Below are positions 35,220 through 43,855 of a stretch of 64,000 bases of DNA, one piece after another; positions within the stretch are counted from its first letter, which is position 1; every line of letters starts with the position of its first letter. A model generated the notes under the pieces. The model was not told where the DNA came from, searched no databases, and saw only the letters and a list, made by a program, of their open reading frames with translations. Source of the stretch: JBBDSH01 sp040905045 (lineage in GTDB: Bacteria; Pseudomonadota; Gammaproteobacteria; Eutrophobiales; Eutrophobiaceae); the NCBI GenBank assembly GCA_040905045.1, contig JBBDSH010000099.1, forward strand, positions 1-64,000, written 5' to 3'. The position numbers and the translations under genes were made by a program.

Positions 35220-36230
35220 ATGAAAGCCGTTGTTCTCAAAGAACCCACTGGTCCCGAAGGACTGAGCCTGGAAGAGCAGGCCAAACCCGAGCCCGGTCCG
35301 GGGGAAGTTCGGGTCCGGCTGCTGACCTCTGCCCTGAACCGGCGTGATGTCTGGCTGACCCGTGGCCTGTATCCTCGCATGCAACTGCCCTGCATTCCCG
35401 GTTCCGACGGCGCGGGGATCGTCGATACAGTCGGTCCGGATGTCGATTCCACGCTGTCCGGCAGGGAAGTGATTATTTACCCCGCCATGGATTGGGGCGA
35501 TCAGGAGCGCTGTTCCGGGCCGGATTTCCGCGTCCTGGGCATGCCGGATCCGGGTACCTTTGCCGAATACGTCTGCGTTCCCGCCGGGAACGTGTTTCCG
35601 CGGCCGGCGCACCTGAGCTGGGAACAGGCCGCGGCCGTGCCGCTGGCGGGATTGACCGCCTGGCGCGCGGCGGTGACCCAGGGTGAGGTTGCGCCCGGGC
35701 AGAAGGTGCTGGTGACCGGCGCCGGCGGCGGCGTCGCCGGCTTTGCCATCCTTTGGTGCGCCGGTCTGGGTGCCGAGGTGCGGGTGACCAGCAGCAGCCC
35801 CGAAAAAATCGAACTGGCCCGGTCACTGGGCGCCATCGGCGGCGAGGACTATCGACAGGAAGATTGTTATTCGAAACTGAAGAAACAGTCCGGCGGCTTC
35901 GATCTGATCATCGACAGTGCCGGCGGCAATGAACTGAATGGCTTGCTGGATACCCTGGCGCCCGGCGGCCGCTACGTCTTCTACGGCGCCACCCTGGGCA
36001 ACCCCGATACCGGCCCTGCTATGGCCAAACTGTTTTTCCGGCAAAACCGTCTGCAGGGAACAACTATGGGATCACTAGCGGAATTCGGCGCCATGCTGGA
36101 TCATGTGGAAAGGCATAAGGTGGAACCCGTCATCGACCGCGTCTTTTCCCTGACGGATGCCGTACAAGCCCATGAACACATGGAAAGCCAGGCGCATACC
36201 GGCAAGATCATTCTCAGGAATGACGCCTGA
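35220..36230 (+). CDS. Zinc-type alcohol dehydrogenase/quinone reductase-family protein
   Basis: This 336-residue medium-chain dehydrogenase/reductase has the GroES-like N-terminus KPEPGPGEVRVRLLTSALNRRD, then IPGSDGAGIVDTVG. The NAD(P)-binding motif is LVTGAGGGVAGFAILW (about 162-177). It lacks most of the usual structural-zinc cysteine cluster, so it may act on enones or quinones rather than alcohols. It would help process unsaturated acyl or carbonyl intermediates. It is divergent from the acyl-CoA dehydrogenase and lies downstream of a candidate TetR operator. The reaction is not fixed by sequence. Confidence 0.82.
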   Translation: MKAVVLKEPTGPEGLSLEEQAKPEPGPGEVRVRLLTSALNRRDVWLTRGLYPRMQLPCIPGSDGAGIVDTVGPDVDSTLSGREVIIYPAMDWGDQERCSGPDFRVLGMPDPGTFAEYVCVPAGNVFPRPAHLSWEQAAAVPLAGLTAWRAAVTQGEVAPGQKVLVTGAGGGVAGFAILWCAGLGAEVRVTSSSPEKIELARSLGAIGGEDYRQEDCYSKLKKQSGGFDLIIDSAGGNELNGLLDTLAPGGRYVFYGATLGNPDTGPAMAKLFFRQNRLQGTTMGSLAEFGAMLDHVERHKVEPVIDRVFSLTDAVQAHEHMESQAHTGKIILRNDA

Positions 36231-36274
36231 AAATGGGTGAAAAGGAAAATGGGGAAAGGAGGGGAAAATGGGGA

Positions 36275-36404
36275 AAATGGGGGACAGACCACGGTTTTAG
36301 GAAAATGGGGGACAGGAAAATGGGGGACAGACCACGGTTTTCGTTCGGTTTTTCGGTTTTAGAAATGGGGAAAACGGAAAAACCGTGGTCTGTCCCCCAT
36401 TTTC
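36275..36404. repeat. GGGGGACAGACCACGGTTTT palindrome with direct copy
   Basis: A 26-base perfect stem (36316-36341 paired with 36379-36404) contains GGGGGACAGACCACGG. A direct copy of the left arm lies at about 36275-36298, and G/A-rich AAAATGGGG units flank it on the left. This is a common gammaproteobacterial REP-like element, often linked to REP-associated tyrosine transposases, though none is present in this window. It ends 15 bases before the ETF-QO start and could affect its expression. Confidence 0.85.
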
Positions 36405-36419
36405 ACAAGGTGGATTGAA

Positions 36420-38075
36420 ATGACAACAGAACGCGATGTGATGGAGTACGACGTGGTTATCGTCGGTGCCGGCCCGGCCGGCCTGGCGGCGGCCTGCCGG
36501 CTGAAGCAGCAGGCGGCGGAAACCGGCGCCGACATCGAGGTGTGTGTGCTGGAAAAAGGCTCCGAAGTCGGTGCTCACATTCTCTCCGGTGCGGTTTTCG
36601 AAACACGTGCCCTGGACGAACTGTTCCCCGACTGGAAAGACCGGGGCGCGCCGCTGCACACTCCGGTGGCACGGGATGAGGTTTACCTGTTCCGTAACGA
36701 CACCGCGGCCATGAAGTGGCCCAATGCCCTGCTGCCCAGGAGTATGCACAACAAGGGCAACTACATTATCTCACTGGGCAATCTGTGCCGCTGGTTGGGC
36801 GAACAGGCCGAGGCGCTGGGCGTGGAGATCTATCCGGGTTTCGCCGCCCAGGAAGTGATCATTGAAGATGACGTGGTGCGCGGCGTCGTTACCGGCGACC
36901 ACGGCCTGGACCGGCAAGGCCACCCCAAGGAAGGCGTGCACACGCCCGGTATCGAACTGCGCGGCAAATACACCCTGTTCGCGGAAGGGTGCCGCGGCCA
37001 CCTGGGCAAACGTCTTCTTCAGCATTATCGTCTGGACGAAGATGTCGATCCCCAGCATTACGCCATCGGCCTGAAGGAACTGTGGGAAGTGGACGCGGAT
37101 CGCCATGATCCGGGTCTGGTGCTGCACGGACTCGGCTGGCCCCTGGACGACGCCAATCCCGGCGGTTCGTTTCTGTACCATCTGGAAGATAACCGGGTCG
37201 CGGTGGGTTTGATCGTGGATCTGTCCTACAGTAATCCCTATCTGTCCCCCTTCGATGAATTTCAGCGCTTCAAGCATCATCCGCTGATCCGCCGGCATCT
37301 GGAAGGCGGCAAGCGGGTCTCCTACGGCGCCCGGGCCATTACCAAGGGCGGCTACAACTCGTTGCCGAAGATGGTGTTTCCCGGCGGGGCCCTGATCGGC
37401 TGTGACCTGGGCACGTTGAACTTCGCCAAGATCAAGGGCAACCACACCGCCATGAAGTCGGGCATGCTGGCGGCGGATGCAATAGTTGAACGCCTGGCCG
37501 ACGGGGGCGGAGACAGCGAACCGCTGAACAATTACCCGGAGAAGTTCCGCTCCAGCTGGCTTTACGACGAACTGTATCGCAGCCGCAACTTCGGGCCGGC
37601 CATACACAAATTCGGCAGTATGTTGGGCGGGGCCTTCAACTACCTGGATCAGACTCTGCTTTGCGGCCGTCTGCCGCTGACGCTGCACGATACCGTTGCC
37701 GATCACGAAAGACTCAAACCGGCGGCCGAGTCCCAACGCATTGAGTATCCGAAACCGGACAAGCAACTCAGCTTCGACAAGCTGTCATCGGTGTTCCTGT
37801 CCAACACCAATCACGAGGAAGATCAACCGGTTCATCTGATACTCAAAGATGAGACCGTGCCGGTGGAAAAGAATCTGCCGCTCTACGATGAACCGGCACA
37901 ACGTTACTGTCCGGCCGGTGTCTACGAGATCGTGGAGGAAGCAGACGGCAAGCAGTTTCAGATTAATGCCCAGAACTGTGTTCACTGCAAGACCTGCGAC
38001 ATCAAGGACCCGGAGCAGAATATCGAATGGGTGGCGCCCGAGGGATCAGGCGGACCGAATTACGCGAATATGTGA
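36420..38075 (+). CDS. Electron transfer flavoprotein-ubiquinone oxidoreductase
   Basis: This 551-residue ETF-QO is a membrane-associated FAD and 4Fe-4S enzyme that passes electrons from EtfAB to ubiquinone. It has the N-terminal FAD motif YDVVIVGAGPAGLAAACRL and the quinone-site/FAD region SKGGYNSLPK-like TKGGYNSLPKMVFPGG. The C-terminal ferredoxin-like cluster ligands are in RYCPAGVYE and NCVHCKTCDI. It completes the acyl-CoA oxidation electron path together with etfBA at 31-33 kb. AAGGTGG is well spaced before the ATG, immediately after a repeat element. The length is typical (about 550). Confidence 0.96.
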   Translation: MTTERDVMEYDVVIVGAGPAGLAAACRLKQQAAETGADIEVCVLEKGSEVGAHILSGAVFETRALDELFPDWKDRGAPLHTPVARDEVYLFRNDTAAMKWPNALLPRSMHNKGNYIISLGNLCRWLGEQAEALGVEIYPGFAAQEVIIEDDVVRGVVTGDHGLDRQGHPKEGVHTPGIELRGKYTLFAEGCRGHLGKRLLQHYRLDEDVDPQHYAIGLKELWEVDADRHDPGLVLHGLGWPLDDANPGGSFLYHLEDNRVAVGLIVDLSYSNPYLSPFDEFQRFKHHPLIRRHLEGGKRVSYGARAITKGGYNSLPKMVFPGGALIGCDLGTLNFAKIKGNHTAMKSGMLAADAIVERLADGGGDSEPLNNYPEKFRSSWLYDELYRSRNFGPAIHKFGSMLGGAFNYLDQTLLCGRLPLTLHDTVADHERLKPAAESQRIEYPKPDKQLSFDKLSSVFLSNTNHEEDQPVHLILKDETVPVEKNLPLYDEPAQRYCPAGVYEIVEEADGKQFQINAQNCVHCKTCDIKDPEQNIEWVAPEGSGGPNYANM

Positions 38076-38095
38076 ATAAGCTTAGAAACCTGTAT

Positions 38096-38416
38096 TCAGT
38101 ACTGTGACTCGGGCGTGTGCACGGTGAGACCGTCCAGTTCCTCGGTAATGGAGATCTGGCAGCTGAGACGGCTGGTCTCGTCCGGCTCCATGGCGAACTC
38201 CAGCATATCCTTTTCCATATCGTCGGGTTCCGGCAGTTTGCCGTACCAGTCAGGATCCACGTGCACGTGGCAGGTGGCACAGCTGCAGGCGCCGCCGCAT
38301 TCGGCGACGATGCCGGGCACATTGTTGTTGACGGCGGTGAGCATGACGGAATCGCCGATCTTGCCTTCCACCTCGGAACGCGTACCGTCGGCGGCAATAT
38401 AGATTATTTTCGGCAT
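38096..38416 (-). CDS. [2Fe-2S] ferredoxin (adrenodoxin/putidaredoxin type)
   Basis: This 106-residue plant/adrenodoxin-type ferredoxin has cluster ligands in ECGGACSCATCHVHVD (three cysteines), and the fourth is in RLSCQISI. Such proteins move electrons from an FAD reductase to cytochromes P450 or Rieske oxygenases. The reductase-like flavoprotein at 41.0 kb is a natural partner, as in the putidaredoxin pair, though the genes are not adjacent. No P450 gene is present, so the two Rieske oxygenases are candidate acceptors. It is followed on the same strand by nothing obvious and is probably monocistronic. Confidence 0.9.
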   Translation of the reverse strand: MPKIIYIAADGTRSEVEGKIGDSVMLTAVNNNVPGIVAECGGACSCATCHVHVDPDWYGKLPEPDDMEKDMLEFAMEPDETSRLSCQISITEELDGLTVHTPESQY

Positions 38417-38497
38417 GGTGAGTTGTTTTCCTGCTGACGAATGAAACGCGCTACTTTAATCAATTTGGACGAAGGATGCCAGTACAGCGGGAAATTG

Positions 38498-39475
38498 TCA
38501 GGCGAGCAGCAGGATTTTTCCTATATGTTCGCTCGCTTCCATGATTCGGTGTGCCTCCGCGGCTTGTTCCCGGGGCAGGGTTTTATGGATAACGGGTTTT
38601 ATGCCGCCGGAATCCAGTTTTGGCCAGACATGTTTTTCCAGGTTTCGGGCAATGGCGGCCTTGAATTCCACATCGCGCGGCCGCAGGGTGGAGCCGGTGA
38701 TGACCAGGCGCTTGCGCATCACCGGAGCAAAATTCACTTCGGTTTTGAATCCCTGCAGGCCGGCAATGATGACAATGCGACCGTCCTGCGCCGCCAGGGA
38801 AATGTTCTTCTGCATGTAATCTCCCAGTACCATGTCCAGGATGACGTCGATACCCTTATCGCCGGTGGCGGAAAGAAACTCGGCGACGAAATCCTGTTCC
38901 TTGTAATTAACGATATGATCGGCGCCCAGCTCCCGGCAGGCGGCGCATTTTTCCTCCGAACCGGCGGTGGAGAATACCGTCGCACCCATGGCTTTCGCGA
39001 TCTGGATGGCCGTGGTGCCGATACCGCTGCTGCCGCCGTGCACCAGGAAGGTTTCTCCTTGTTTCAGCCTGGCCCGGTCAAAGACGTTGCTCCAGACCGT
39101 GAAAAATGTCTCCGGCAGTGCCGCGGCTTCTTCAACAGTCAGCGAAGACGGCACCGGAAGACACAGCGCCGCCTCGGCTACCGCATATTCGGCGTAGCCG
39201 CCGCCGGTTACCAGTGCGCAGACCTGGTCACCGACAGTGGGTGAATCGACGTCTTCACCGACCGCCGTCACTTCGCCGGCCACTTCGAGGCCGGGGATGG
39301 GAGAGGCGCCGGGCGGCGGCGGGTAATTGCCCAGGCGCTGAATAATATCCGGCCGGTTGACGCCGGCGGCGACCACGCGTATGAGCACCTGGCCGGGACC
39401 CGGTTCCGGTTGCGGCCCGGTGGCTGGTTTCAGGTTTTCCGGGCCGCCGAATTCGCTGATCTCGATGTATTTCAT
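38498..39475 (-). CDS. NAD(P)H:quinone oxidoreductase, PIG3-like
   Basis: This 325-residue zinc-free medium-chain reductase has the pattern VAAGVNRPDIIQRLGNYPPPPGA and IPGLEVAGEV, then the NADPH-binding VHGGSSGIGTTAIQIAKAMGA. The family (human TP53I3/PIG3 and bacterial quinone reductases) reduces quinones or enones by one or two electrons. It probably works as a homodimer in the cytoplasm. The neighbouring ferredoxin and flavoprotein genes hint at redox housekeeping. The substrate is unknown. The 105-base gap to bioA likely holds divergent promoters. Confidence 0.85.
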   Translation of the reverse strand: MKYIEISEFGGPENLKPATGPQPEPGPGQVLIRVVAAGVNRPDIIQRLGNYPPPPGASPIPGLEVAGEVTAVGEDVDSPTVGDQVCALVTGGGYAEYAVAEAALCLPVPSSLTVEEAAALPETFFTVWSNVFDRARLKQGETFLVHGGSSGIGTTAIQIAKAMGATVFSTAGSEEKCAACRELGADHIVNYKEQDFVAEFLSATGDKGIDVILDMVLGDYMQKNISLAAQDGRIVIIAGLQGFKTEVNFAPVMRKRLVITGSTLRPRDVEFKAAIARNLEKHVWPKLDSGGIKPVIHKTLPREQAAEAHRIMEASEHIGKILLLA

Positions 39476-39580
39476 AATCGGGCTGATAGGTGTTGCAGGT
39501 TAGTCATTAATGTCAAACAGTAGTAGCATTGTCGCTCCTTTCAGGCAAGAAGTGTTCGTATAGCGTAATTTCATTCTGCG

Positions 39581-40879
39581 ATGTGTGCCGCCGATACAAA
39601 ATCAGAACAATTGCTGGCCAGGGACCGCGAGGTTGTCTGGCATCCCTATGCCTCCATGACCGCGGAATCACCGGTATTCCCGGTTGCCTCCGCATCCGGC
39701 GTGCGTCTGGGCCTGACGGACGGCCGTGAACTCATCGACGGCATGGCCTCCTGGTGGTGCGCCATTCACGGCTACAACCATCCCGTGTTGAACGATGCTA
39801 TTACCCGGCAACTGCGGGACATGGCCCATGTCATGTTCGGAGGTCTGACTCACGAGCCCGCGGTGGCACTGGCCGAGGAACTGGTGCGGCTGACTCCGGA
39901 ACCGCTGCAGACGGTATTCCTGGCCGATTCCGGTTCGGTATCGGTGGAGGTGGCCATGAAGATGGCCATTCAGTACCAGGCGGCGCTGGGCCGGCCCAGG
40001 CGGCAATCGTTTCTTACCATCCGCGGGGGCTATCACGGCGATACCTTCGGTGCCATGTCGGTCTGTGATCCGGTCACCGGCATGCATACGCTGTTCAATC
40101 GGGTCCTGCCGCAGCATTATTTTGCCGATTCTCCCGCCATCGCTTTTTCCGCCGACTGGGATGAACGGGATATTGAAAGCTTCCGTGAACTGCTGGAACA
40201 GCATCATGATGCCATTGCGGCGGTGATCCTGGAGCCGATCCTGCAGGGTGCCGGCGGCATGTGGTTTTACCATCCCGAATATTTACGGCGCGTGCGGGCG
40301 TTGTGCGATGAATACGGTGTGCTTCTCATTGCCGACGAAATCGCCACGGGTTTCGGCCGCACCGGCAAACTGTTCGCCTGTGAGCACGCCGGCATCAGCC
40401 CCGATATTATGTGCCTGGGCAAGGCGTTGACAGGTGGCTACATGACCCTGGCGGCGACCCTGGCAACGCGCACCGTGGCGGAAACCATCTCCAATCACGA
40501 GCCGGGTGTTTTCATGCACGGCCCGACATTCATGGGTAACCCGCTGGCCTGTTCCGTGGCCCTGGCCAGCATTCGTTTATTACAGGAAAACGACTGGCGT
40601 CGGCTTGTTGCAGCCCTGGAAACACAGATGCGGCGTGAGCTGGAGCCCTGCCGCGAACTCGGTAATGTGGTTGATGTCCGCGTCCTCGGCGCTGTCGGCG
40701 TGGTGGAACTGAACACGCCCATGGACATGCAATACGCGCCCACGGCGTTTGTCAGCCGCGGTGTCTGGGTACGTCCCTTCGGCCGGCTGGTCTATATCAT
40801 GCCGCCGTATATCATGGAACCCGATGACCTTACGAAAGTAACCCGGGCCATTTATGAAGTCGTTGATCGTAATCGTTGA
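39581..40879 (+). CDS. bioA: Adenosylmethionine-8-amino-7-oxononanoate aminotransferase
   Basis: This 432-residue fold-type I PLP enzyme converts KAPA to DAPA in biotin synthesis with S-adenosylmethionine as amino donor. It shows VWHPYASM, GMASWWCAIHGYNHP and VFLADSGSVSVEVAMKMA. The PLP-lysine motif is CLGKALTGGYMTLAAT (Lys281). VWHPY and WWCAIHGY are strong BioA marks. Other bio genes are not in this window, so the biotin operon is split or elsewhere. A palindromic repeat follows directly. Confidence 0.93.
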   Translation: MCAADTKSEQLLARDREVVWHPYASMTAESPVFPVASASGVRLGLTDGRELIDGMASWWCAIHGYNHPVLNDAITRQLRDMAHVMFGGLTHEPAVALAEELVRLTPEPLQTVFLADSGSVSVEVAMKMAIQYQAALGRPRRQSFLTIRGGYHGDTFGAMSVCDPVTGMHTLFNRVLPQHYFADSPAIAFSADWDERDIESFRELLEQHHDAIAAVILEPILQGAGGMWFYHPEYLRRVRALCDEYGVLLIADEIATGFGRTGKLFACEHAGISPDIMCLGKALTGGYMTLAATLATRTVAETISNHEPGVFMHGPTFMGNPLACSVALASIRLLQENDWRRLVAALETQMRRELEPCRELGNVVDVRVLGAVGVVELNTPMDMQYAPTAFVSRGVWVRPFGRLVYIMPPYIMEPDDLTKVTRAIYEVVDRNR

Positions 40880-40979
40880 TTGAGTAAGGGGTGAGAAGTG
40901 AGGAGTAAGGCGTAAGGTGTAATGTGTAACTGGGACAAGTTCTGTTTACTCCTCACCCCTCACTCCTTACGCCTCACCT
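40880..40979. repeat. GTGAGG/GTAAGG palindromic repeat, copy 1
   Basis: Purine-rich heptad-like units (GTAAGGG, GTGAGAA, GTGAGGA, GTAAGGC) run from 40883 and are answered by pyrimidine-rich CTCCTCACCCCTCACTCC to 40979. This makes an imperfect palindrome right after bioA. A similar element is at 49461-49545, with a half copy at 43831-43855. A terminator or mRNA-end role is plausible; no coding content. Confidence 0.75.
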
Positions 40980-41025
40980 GTTAAGGCAATTGTTATATTT
41001 CGAAAATATCTGAAGAGTGAAAATA

Positions 41026-42249
41026 ATGAGTCAAGTGTGCATTGTTATTGGGGCGAGTCATGCCGCCGCCCAGTTCGTTCAGAGTCTCAGGCAGGAAGGC
41101 TGGGAGGATCGCATACTGGTTATCGGTGAAGAACCGTACATCCCCTACCACAGGCCGCCCCTGTCCAAGGAATTCCTGGCCGGGGACAAGGAACTGGATG
41201 AGATCTATCTACGCCCCGCCAAGGTTTACGAAGAACTGAATGTGGAGTTCCTTCTGGAAACGAGGATCGAGGCCATTGATCCGGAAGGGAAGCGCCTGAC
41301 CTTGTCCGTCGGGGATTCCGTGACCTACGACAAGCTTTGCCTGACAGTAGGCTCCCGCGTGCGTACGGTGGATCTGCCGGGCGTGAATCTGGGAGGTGTT
41401 CACTATCTGCGTACGGTTCAGGACGTGGAGGCGATACGGGAGGGAATTCGTCCCGGCGCCAACGCCGTCATTGTCGGCGGCGGGTATATCGGTCTCGAAG
41501 CGGCCGCCGTCCTGAACAAACTGGGCATGAAGGTGACCGTCCTGGAAATGGCGGAACGGGTACTGCAGCGGGTCACCGCCCCGGAAGTGTCGGAATTCTA
41601 TACCCGTGTGCACGGTGAGGAAGGTGTTGAAATCCGTTGCGACACCGGTGTTTCCGGATTTGAAGGTAATGATCACGTGGAGCGCGTACGCTGTTCCGAC
41701 GGCAGTGTGCTGGAGGCCGATCTGGTTGTGATAGGTGTCGGTATCGTTCCCAACACGGAACTGGCCTCCGCTGCCGGACTGGAAGTGGAAAATGGGATTG
41801 TCGTGGATGAATATGCCCGCACATCCAACGCGGATATCGTTGCCGCCGGTGATTGTACGTTTCACTACAATCCGGTGTACGAACGGCGCGTCCGGCTGGA
41901 GTCGGTACAGAATGCCACGGATCAGGCGCGCATCGCCGCGGCTACGGTCTGCGGTAAGAAAAAACCCTACAACGCGCTGCCCTGGTTCTGGTCGGATCAG
42001 TACGATGTCAAGCTTCAGATTGCGGGGCTGTCACAGGACTACGAGGAAACACAGGTCCGTGGTGATCGGAAGAACGGCCGCAGTTTCGCTATCTTCTATT
42101 TTCGTGATAATAAAATCATTGCCGTGGACGCGGTCAACAAACCGGCTGAATTCATGATGGGAAAACGCCTGATTACGGAGAAGGCGGAAGTGGACCGCAA
42201 GCAGTTAGCCGATGAAAGCATACACATGCGCGAGTTTCTCAAGCGGTGA
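41026..42249 (+). CDS. FAD-dependent ferredoxin reductase
   Basis: This 407-residue pyridine-nucleotide disulfide reductase-fold flavoprotein resembles putidaredoxin and rubredoxin reductases. It has the N-terminal FAD motif VIGASHAAAQFVQSLRQEG, PYHRPPLSKEFL, and a second Rossmann motif VIVGGGYIGLEAAAVLNKLG. A FAD-contact DCTFHYNP then leads into a C-terminal NKPAEFMMGKRLI region. It would transfer electrons from NAD(P)H to ferredoxins such as those at 10.0 or 38.1 kb. I chose the ATG at 41026 over the GTG at 41017, because the FAD fold begins soon after it. A hairpin repeat follows downstream. Confidence 0.87.
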   Translation: MSQVCIVIGASHAAAQFVQSLRQEGWEDRILVIGEEPYIPYHRPPLSKEFLAGDKELDEIYLRPAKVYEELNVEFLLETRIEAIDPEGKRLTLSVGDSVTYDKLCLTVGSRVRTVDLPGVNLGGVHYLRTVQDVEAIREGIRPGANAVIVGGGYIGLEAAAVLNKLGMKVTVLEMAERVLQRVTAPEVSEFYTRVHGEEGVEIRCDTGVSGFEGNDHVERVRCSDGSVLEADLVVIGVGIVPNTELASAAGLEVENGIVVDEYARTSNADIVAAGDCTFHYNPVYERRVRLESVQNATDQARIAAATVCGKKKPYNALPWFWSDQYDVKLQIAGLSQDYEETQVRGDRKNGRSFAIFYFRDNKIIAVDAVNKPAEFMMGKRLITEKAEVDRKQLADESIHMREFLKR

Positions 42250-42277
42250 GGGATGGCAGCCGTCCGTCTAAATAAGT

Positions 42278-42407
42278 GTTCCGAATCCGTGTACAGATCA
42301 GGAACATAACGCAGACACGCAGTGAATACCTCCCTGTAGCTCGAATGCGGCATCCCTGCCGCATACGGTCTGCTTATATATTCCTGATCTGTACACGGAT
42401 TCGGAAC
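42278..42407. repeat. Nested hairpin repeat, second 130-base copy
   Basis: A perfect 27-base-pair outer stem (arms 42278-42304 and 42381-42407) is followed by GCAGAC/GTCTGC and the same terminal hairpin ATGCGGCA-TCCC-TGCCGCAT (42345-42364) as at 21729-21858. Both copies are 130 bases long. Their stem sequences differ in many positions, yet each side matches its own partner. On the right, AGTCGCTCCAACAC (about 42417-42430) matches the flank of the element at 31214-31312. A degenerate inverted copy of the left edge lies at 42495-42512. The element stands in the gap before lhgO. Confidence 0.88.
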
Positions 42408-42525
42408 AGCTATATAGTCGCTCCAACACTATGATCCCGGCCTGCATTCCGGCCAATGTCCTGGACTCCATATTTCAACGATAACTGCACTGGAATTCGG
42501 AACATCTATTTAGCCCGCATAAACT

Positions 42526-43722
42526 ATGAAATTTGATGTCGCCGTTGTCGGGGCGGGCATTATCGGTACGGCCACGGCCCGGCAATTACAGCAGCGATAC
42601 CCGGACTTGCGCATTGCTCTTCTCGACAAGGAGGATGATGTCGGCCGTCATCAGACCGGGCATAACAGCGGCGTTGTTCATGCCGGTGTCTATTACCGTC
42701 CGGGCAGTCTAAAGGCCAGCTTCTGTAAACAGGGCCTTGAAGAGACACTGCGCTTTTGCCGTGAACAGAATCTTCCGTTCGAACAGTGCGGCAAACTGAT
42801 TGTGGCGACGGATGAGCAGGAAAACACACGCATGCAGGCTCTCTACCGTCGTTGCAATGAAAACAATGTGGATTGTGTCCTTCTGAATCGCGGACAACTG
42901 CGAGCCATGGAACCCCGTATTAACGGCATCGGCGCCATCCATGTTCCGGCAACCGCCATAACAGATTTCACGGCGGTCTGCAGGCGTATGGCGGAGCTGT
43001 TTGCCGCGGCGGGCGGAAGCCTGCGGTTGAATACGGGGGTGACCGCCATTGAAGAGAACGATGGCGGCATTCGCCTGCATACGCCGGCGAGCATCATTGA
43101 GGCCGGCCTGGTGATCGCTTGTGCCGGGCTGCAATCCGATCGCCTGGCGCGGCTGCACGGCTTTGAGATGGAGTTTCGTATTATCCCCTTTCGCGGCGAA
43201 TACTATCGCCTGCCCGATTCCAGGAATGATCTGATCCGGCATCTGATTTATCCCGTGCCGGATCCGGCACTGCCGTTCCTCGGCGTACACCTCACCCGCA
43301 TGATCGACGGCGGTATTACCGCCGGACCCAATGCGGTGACGGGATGGAAACGGGAGGGGTACGGCCGTCTCAATATCGATTTTCGGGATGCCGTCGACAT
43401 GGTGGCCTTTCCCGGTTTCTGGAGACTGGTGGGGAGGCACTTCAAATACGGACTGGCGGAACTGAGGAATTCCTTTTCCAGGCGCAGTTACCTGAACGCC
43501 GTACGCAAATACTGTCCCGAACTGACACTGCAGGATCTGCAGCCGCATCCCGCCGGTGTACGGGCTCAGGCGGTCAAAAACGACGGCAGTCTGGTGGACG
43601 ATTTCCTCTTTCTGGAAAGCCCGCGCAGTCTGCATGTCTGCAATGCACCGTCACCGGCCGCCACGTCGGCCATTCCCATCGCCCGTTATATTTGTGATCG
43701 TACAGCGGAGAGGATTCGATAA
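42526..43722 (+). CDS. lhgO: L-2-hydroxyglutarate dehydrogenase/oxidase
   Basis: This 398-residue FAD enzyme oxidises L-2-hydroxyglutarate to 2-oxoglutarate, feeding electrons to the respiratory chain or O2. It has the N-terminal KFDVAVVGAGIIGTATARQL and the DAAO-family signature RHQTGHNSGVVHAGVYYRPG. It also has YLIPFRGEYY-like IIPFRGEYYRL and the C-terminal GVRAQAVKNDGSLVDDF. Family match and length are strong. It lies just after a 130-base hairpin repeat and is followed by a TGTAGCCCGGATG palindrome, so it is probably its own transcript. No clear ribosome-binding site is seen at this start. Confidence 0.9.
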   Translation: MKFDVAVVGAGIIGTATARQLQQRYPDLRIALLDKEDDVGRHQTGHNSGVVHAGVYYRPGSLKASFCKQGLEETLRFCREQNLPFEQCGKLIVATDEQENTRMQALYRRCNENNVDCVLLNRGQLRAMEPRINGIGAIHVPATAITDFTAVCRRMAELFAAAGGSLRLNTGVTAIEENDGGIRLHTPASIIEAGLVIACAGLQSDRLARLHGFEMEFRIIPFRGEYYRLPDSRNDLIRHLIYPVPDPALPFLGVHLTRMIDGGITAGPNAVTGWKREGYGRLNIDFRDAVDMVAFPGFWRLVGRHFKYGLAELRNSFSRRSYLNAVRKYCPELTLQDLQPHPAGVRAQAVKNDGSLVDDFLFLESPRSLHVCNAPSPAATSAIPIARYICDRTAERIR

Positions 43723-43724
43723 TC

Positions 43725-43813
43725 TGTAGCCCGGATGAAGGCGATAGCCGGAATCCGGGTACGTGATGCAGCGCTTTGTTTCCCGGATTCCGCTGCGCTC
43801 CATCCGGGCTACA
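43725..43813. repeat. TGTAGCCCGGATG palindromic repeat
   Basis: TGTAGCCCGGATG (43725-43737) pairs with CATCCGGGCTACA (43801-43813) and the stem continues inward through CCGGAATCCGGG / CCCGGATTCCG. It lies three bases after the lhgO stop and before the convergent cluster, so it can serve as a bidirectional transcription end. The repeat type is widespread in gammaproteobacteria. Confidence 0.82.
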
Positions 43814-43830
43814 AACTACAAACTGATTTT

Positions 43831-43855
43831 CACTCCTTACCCTCAGACCTCACTC
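43831..43855. repeat. Half copy of the GTGAGG/GTAAGG repeat at a gene end
   Basis: CACTCCTTACCCTCAGACCTCACTC is the pyrimidine half of the element found complete at 40.9 and 49.5 kb (25 bases, stated as two parts: CACTCCTTACCC then TCAGACCTCACTC). Its right edge supplies the stop codon of the lipoprotein gene starting at 44515. Confidence 0.6.

Noticed and set aside
21600..42525. CRISPR array from repeated motifs
   Set aside because: Repeats are palindromic and scattered, with no regular repeat-spacer spacing and no cas genes.
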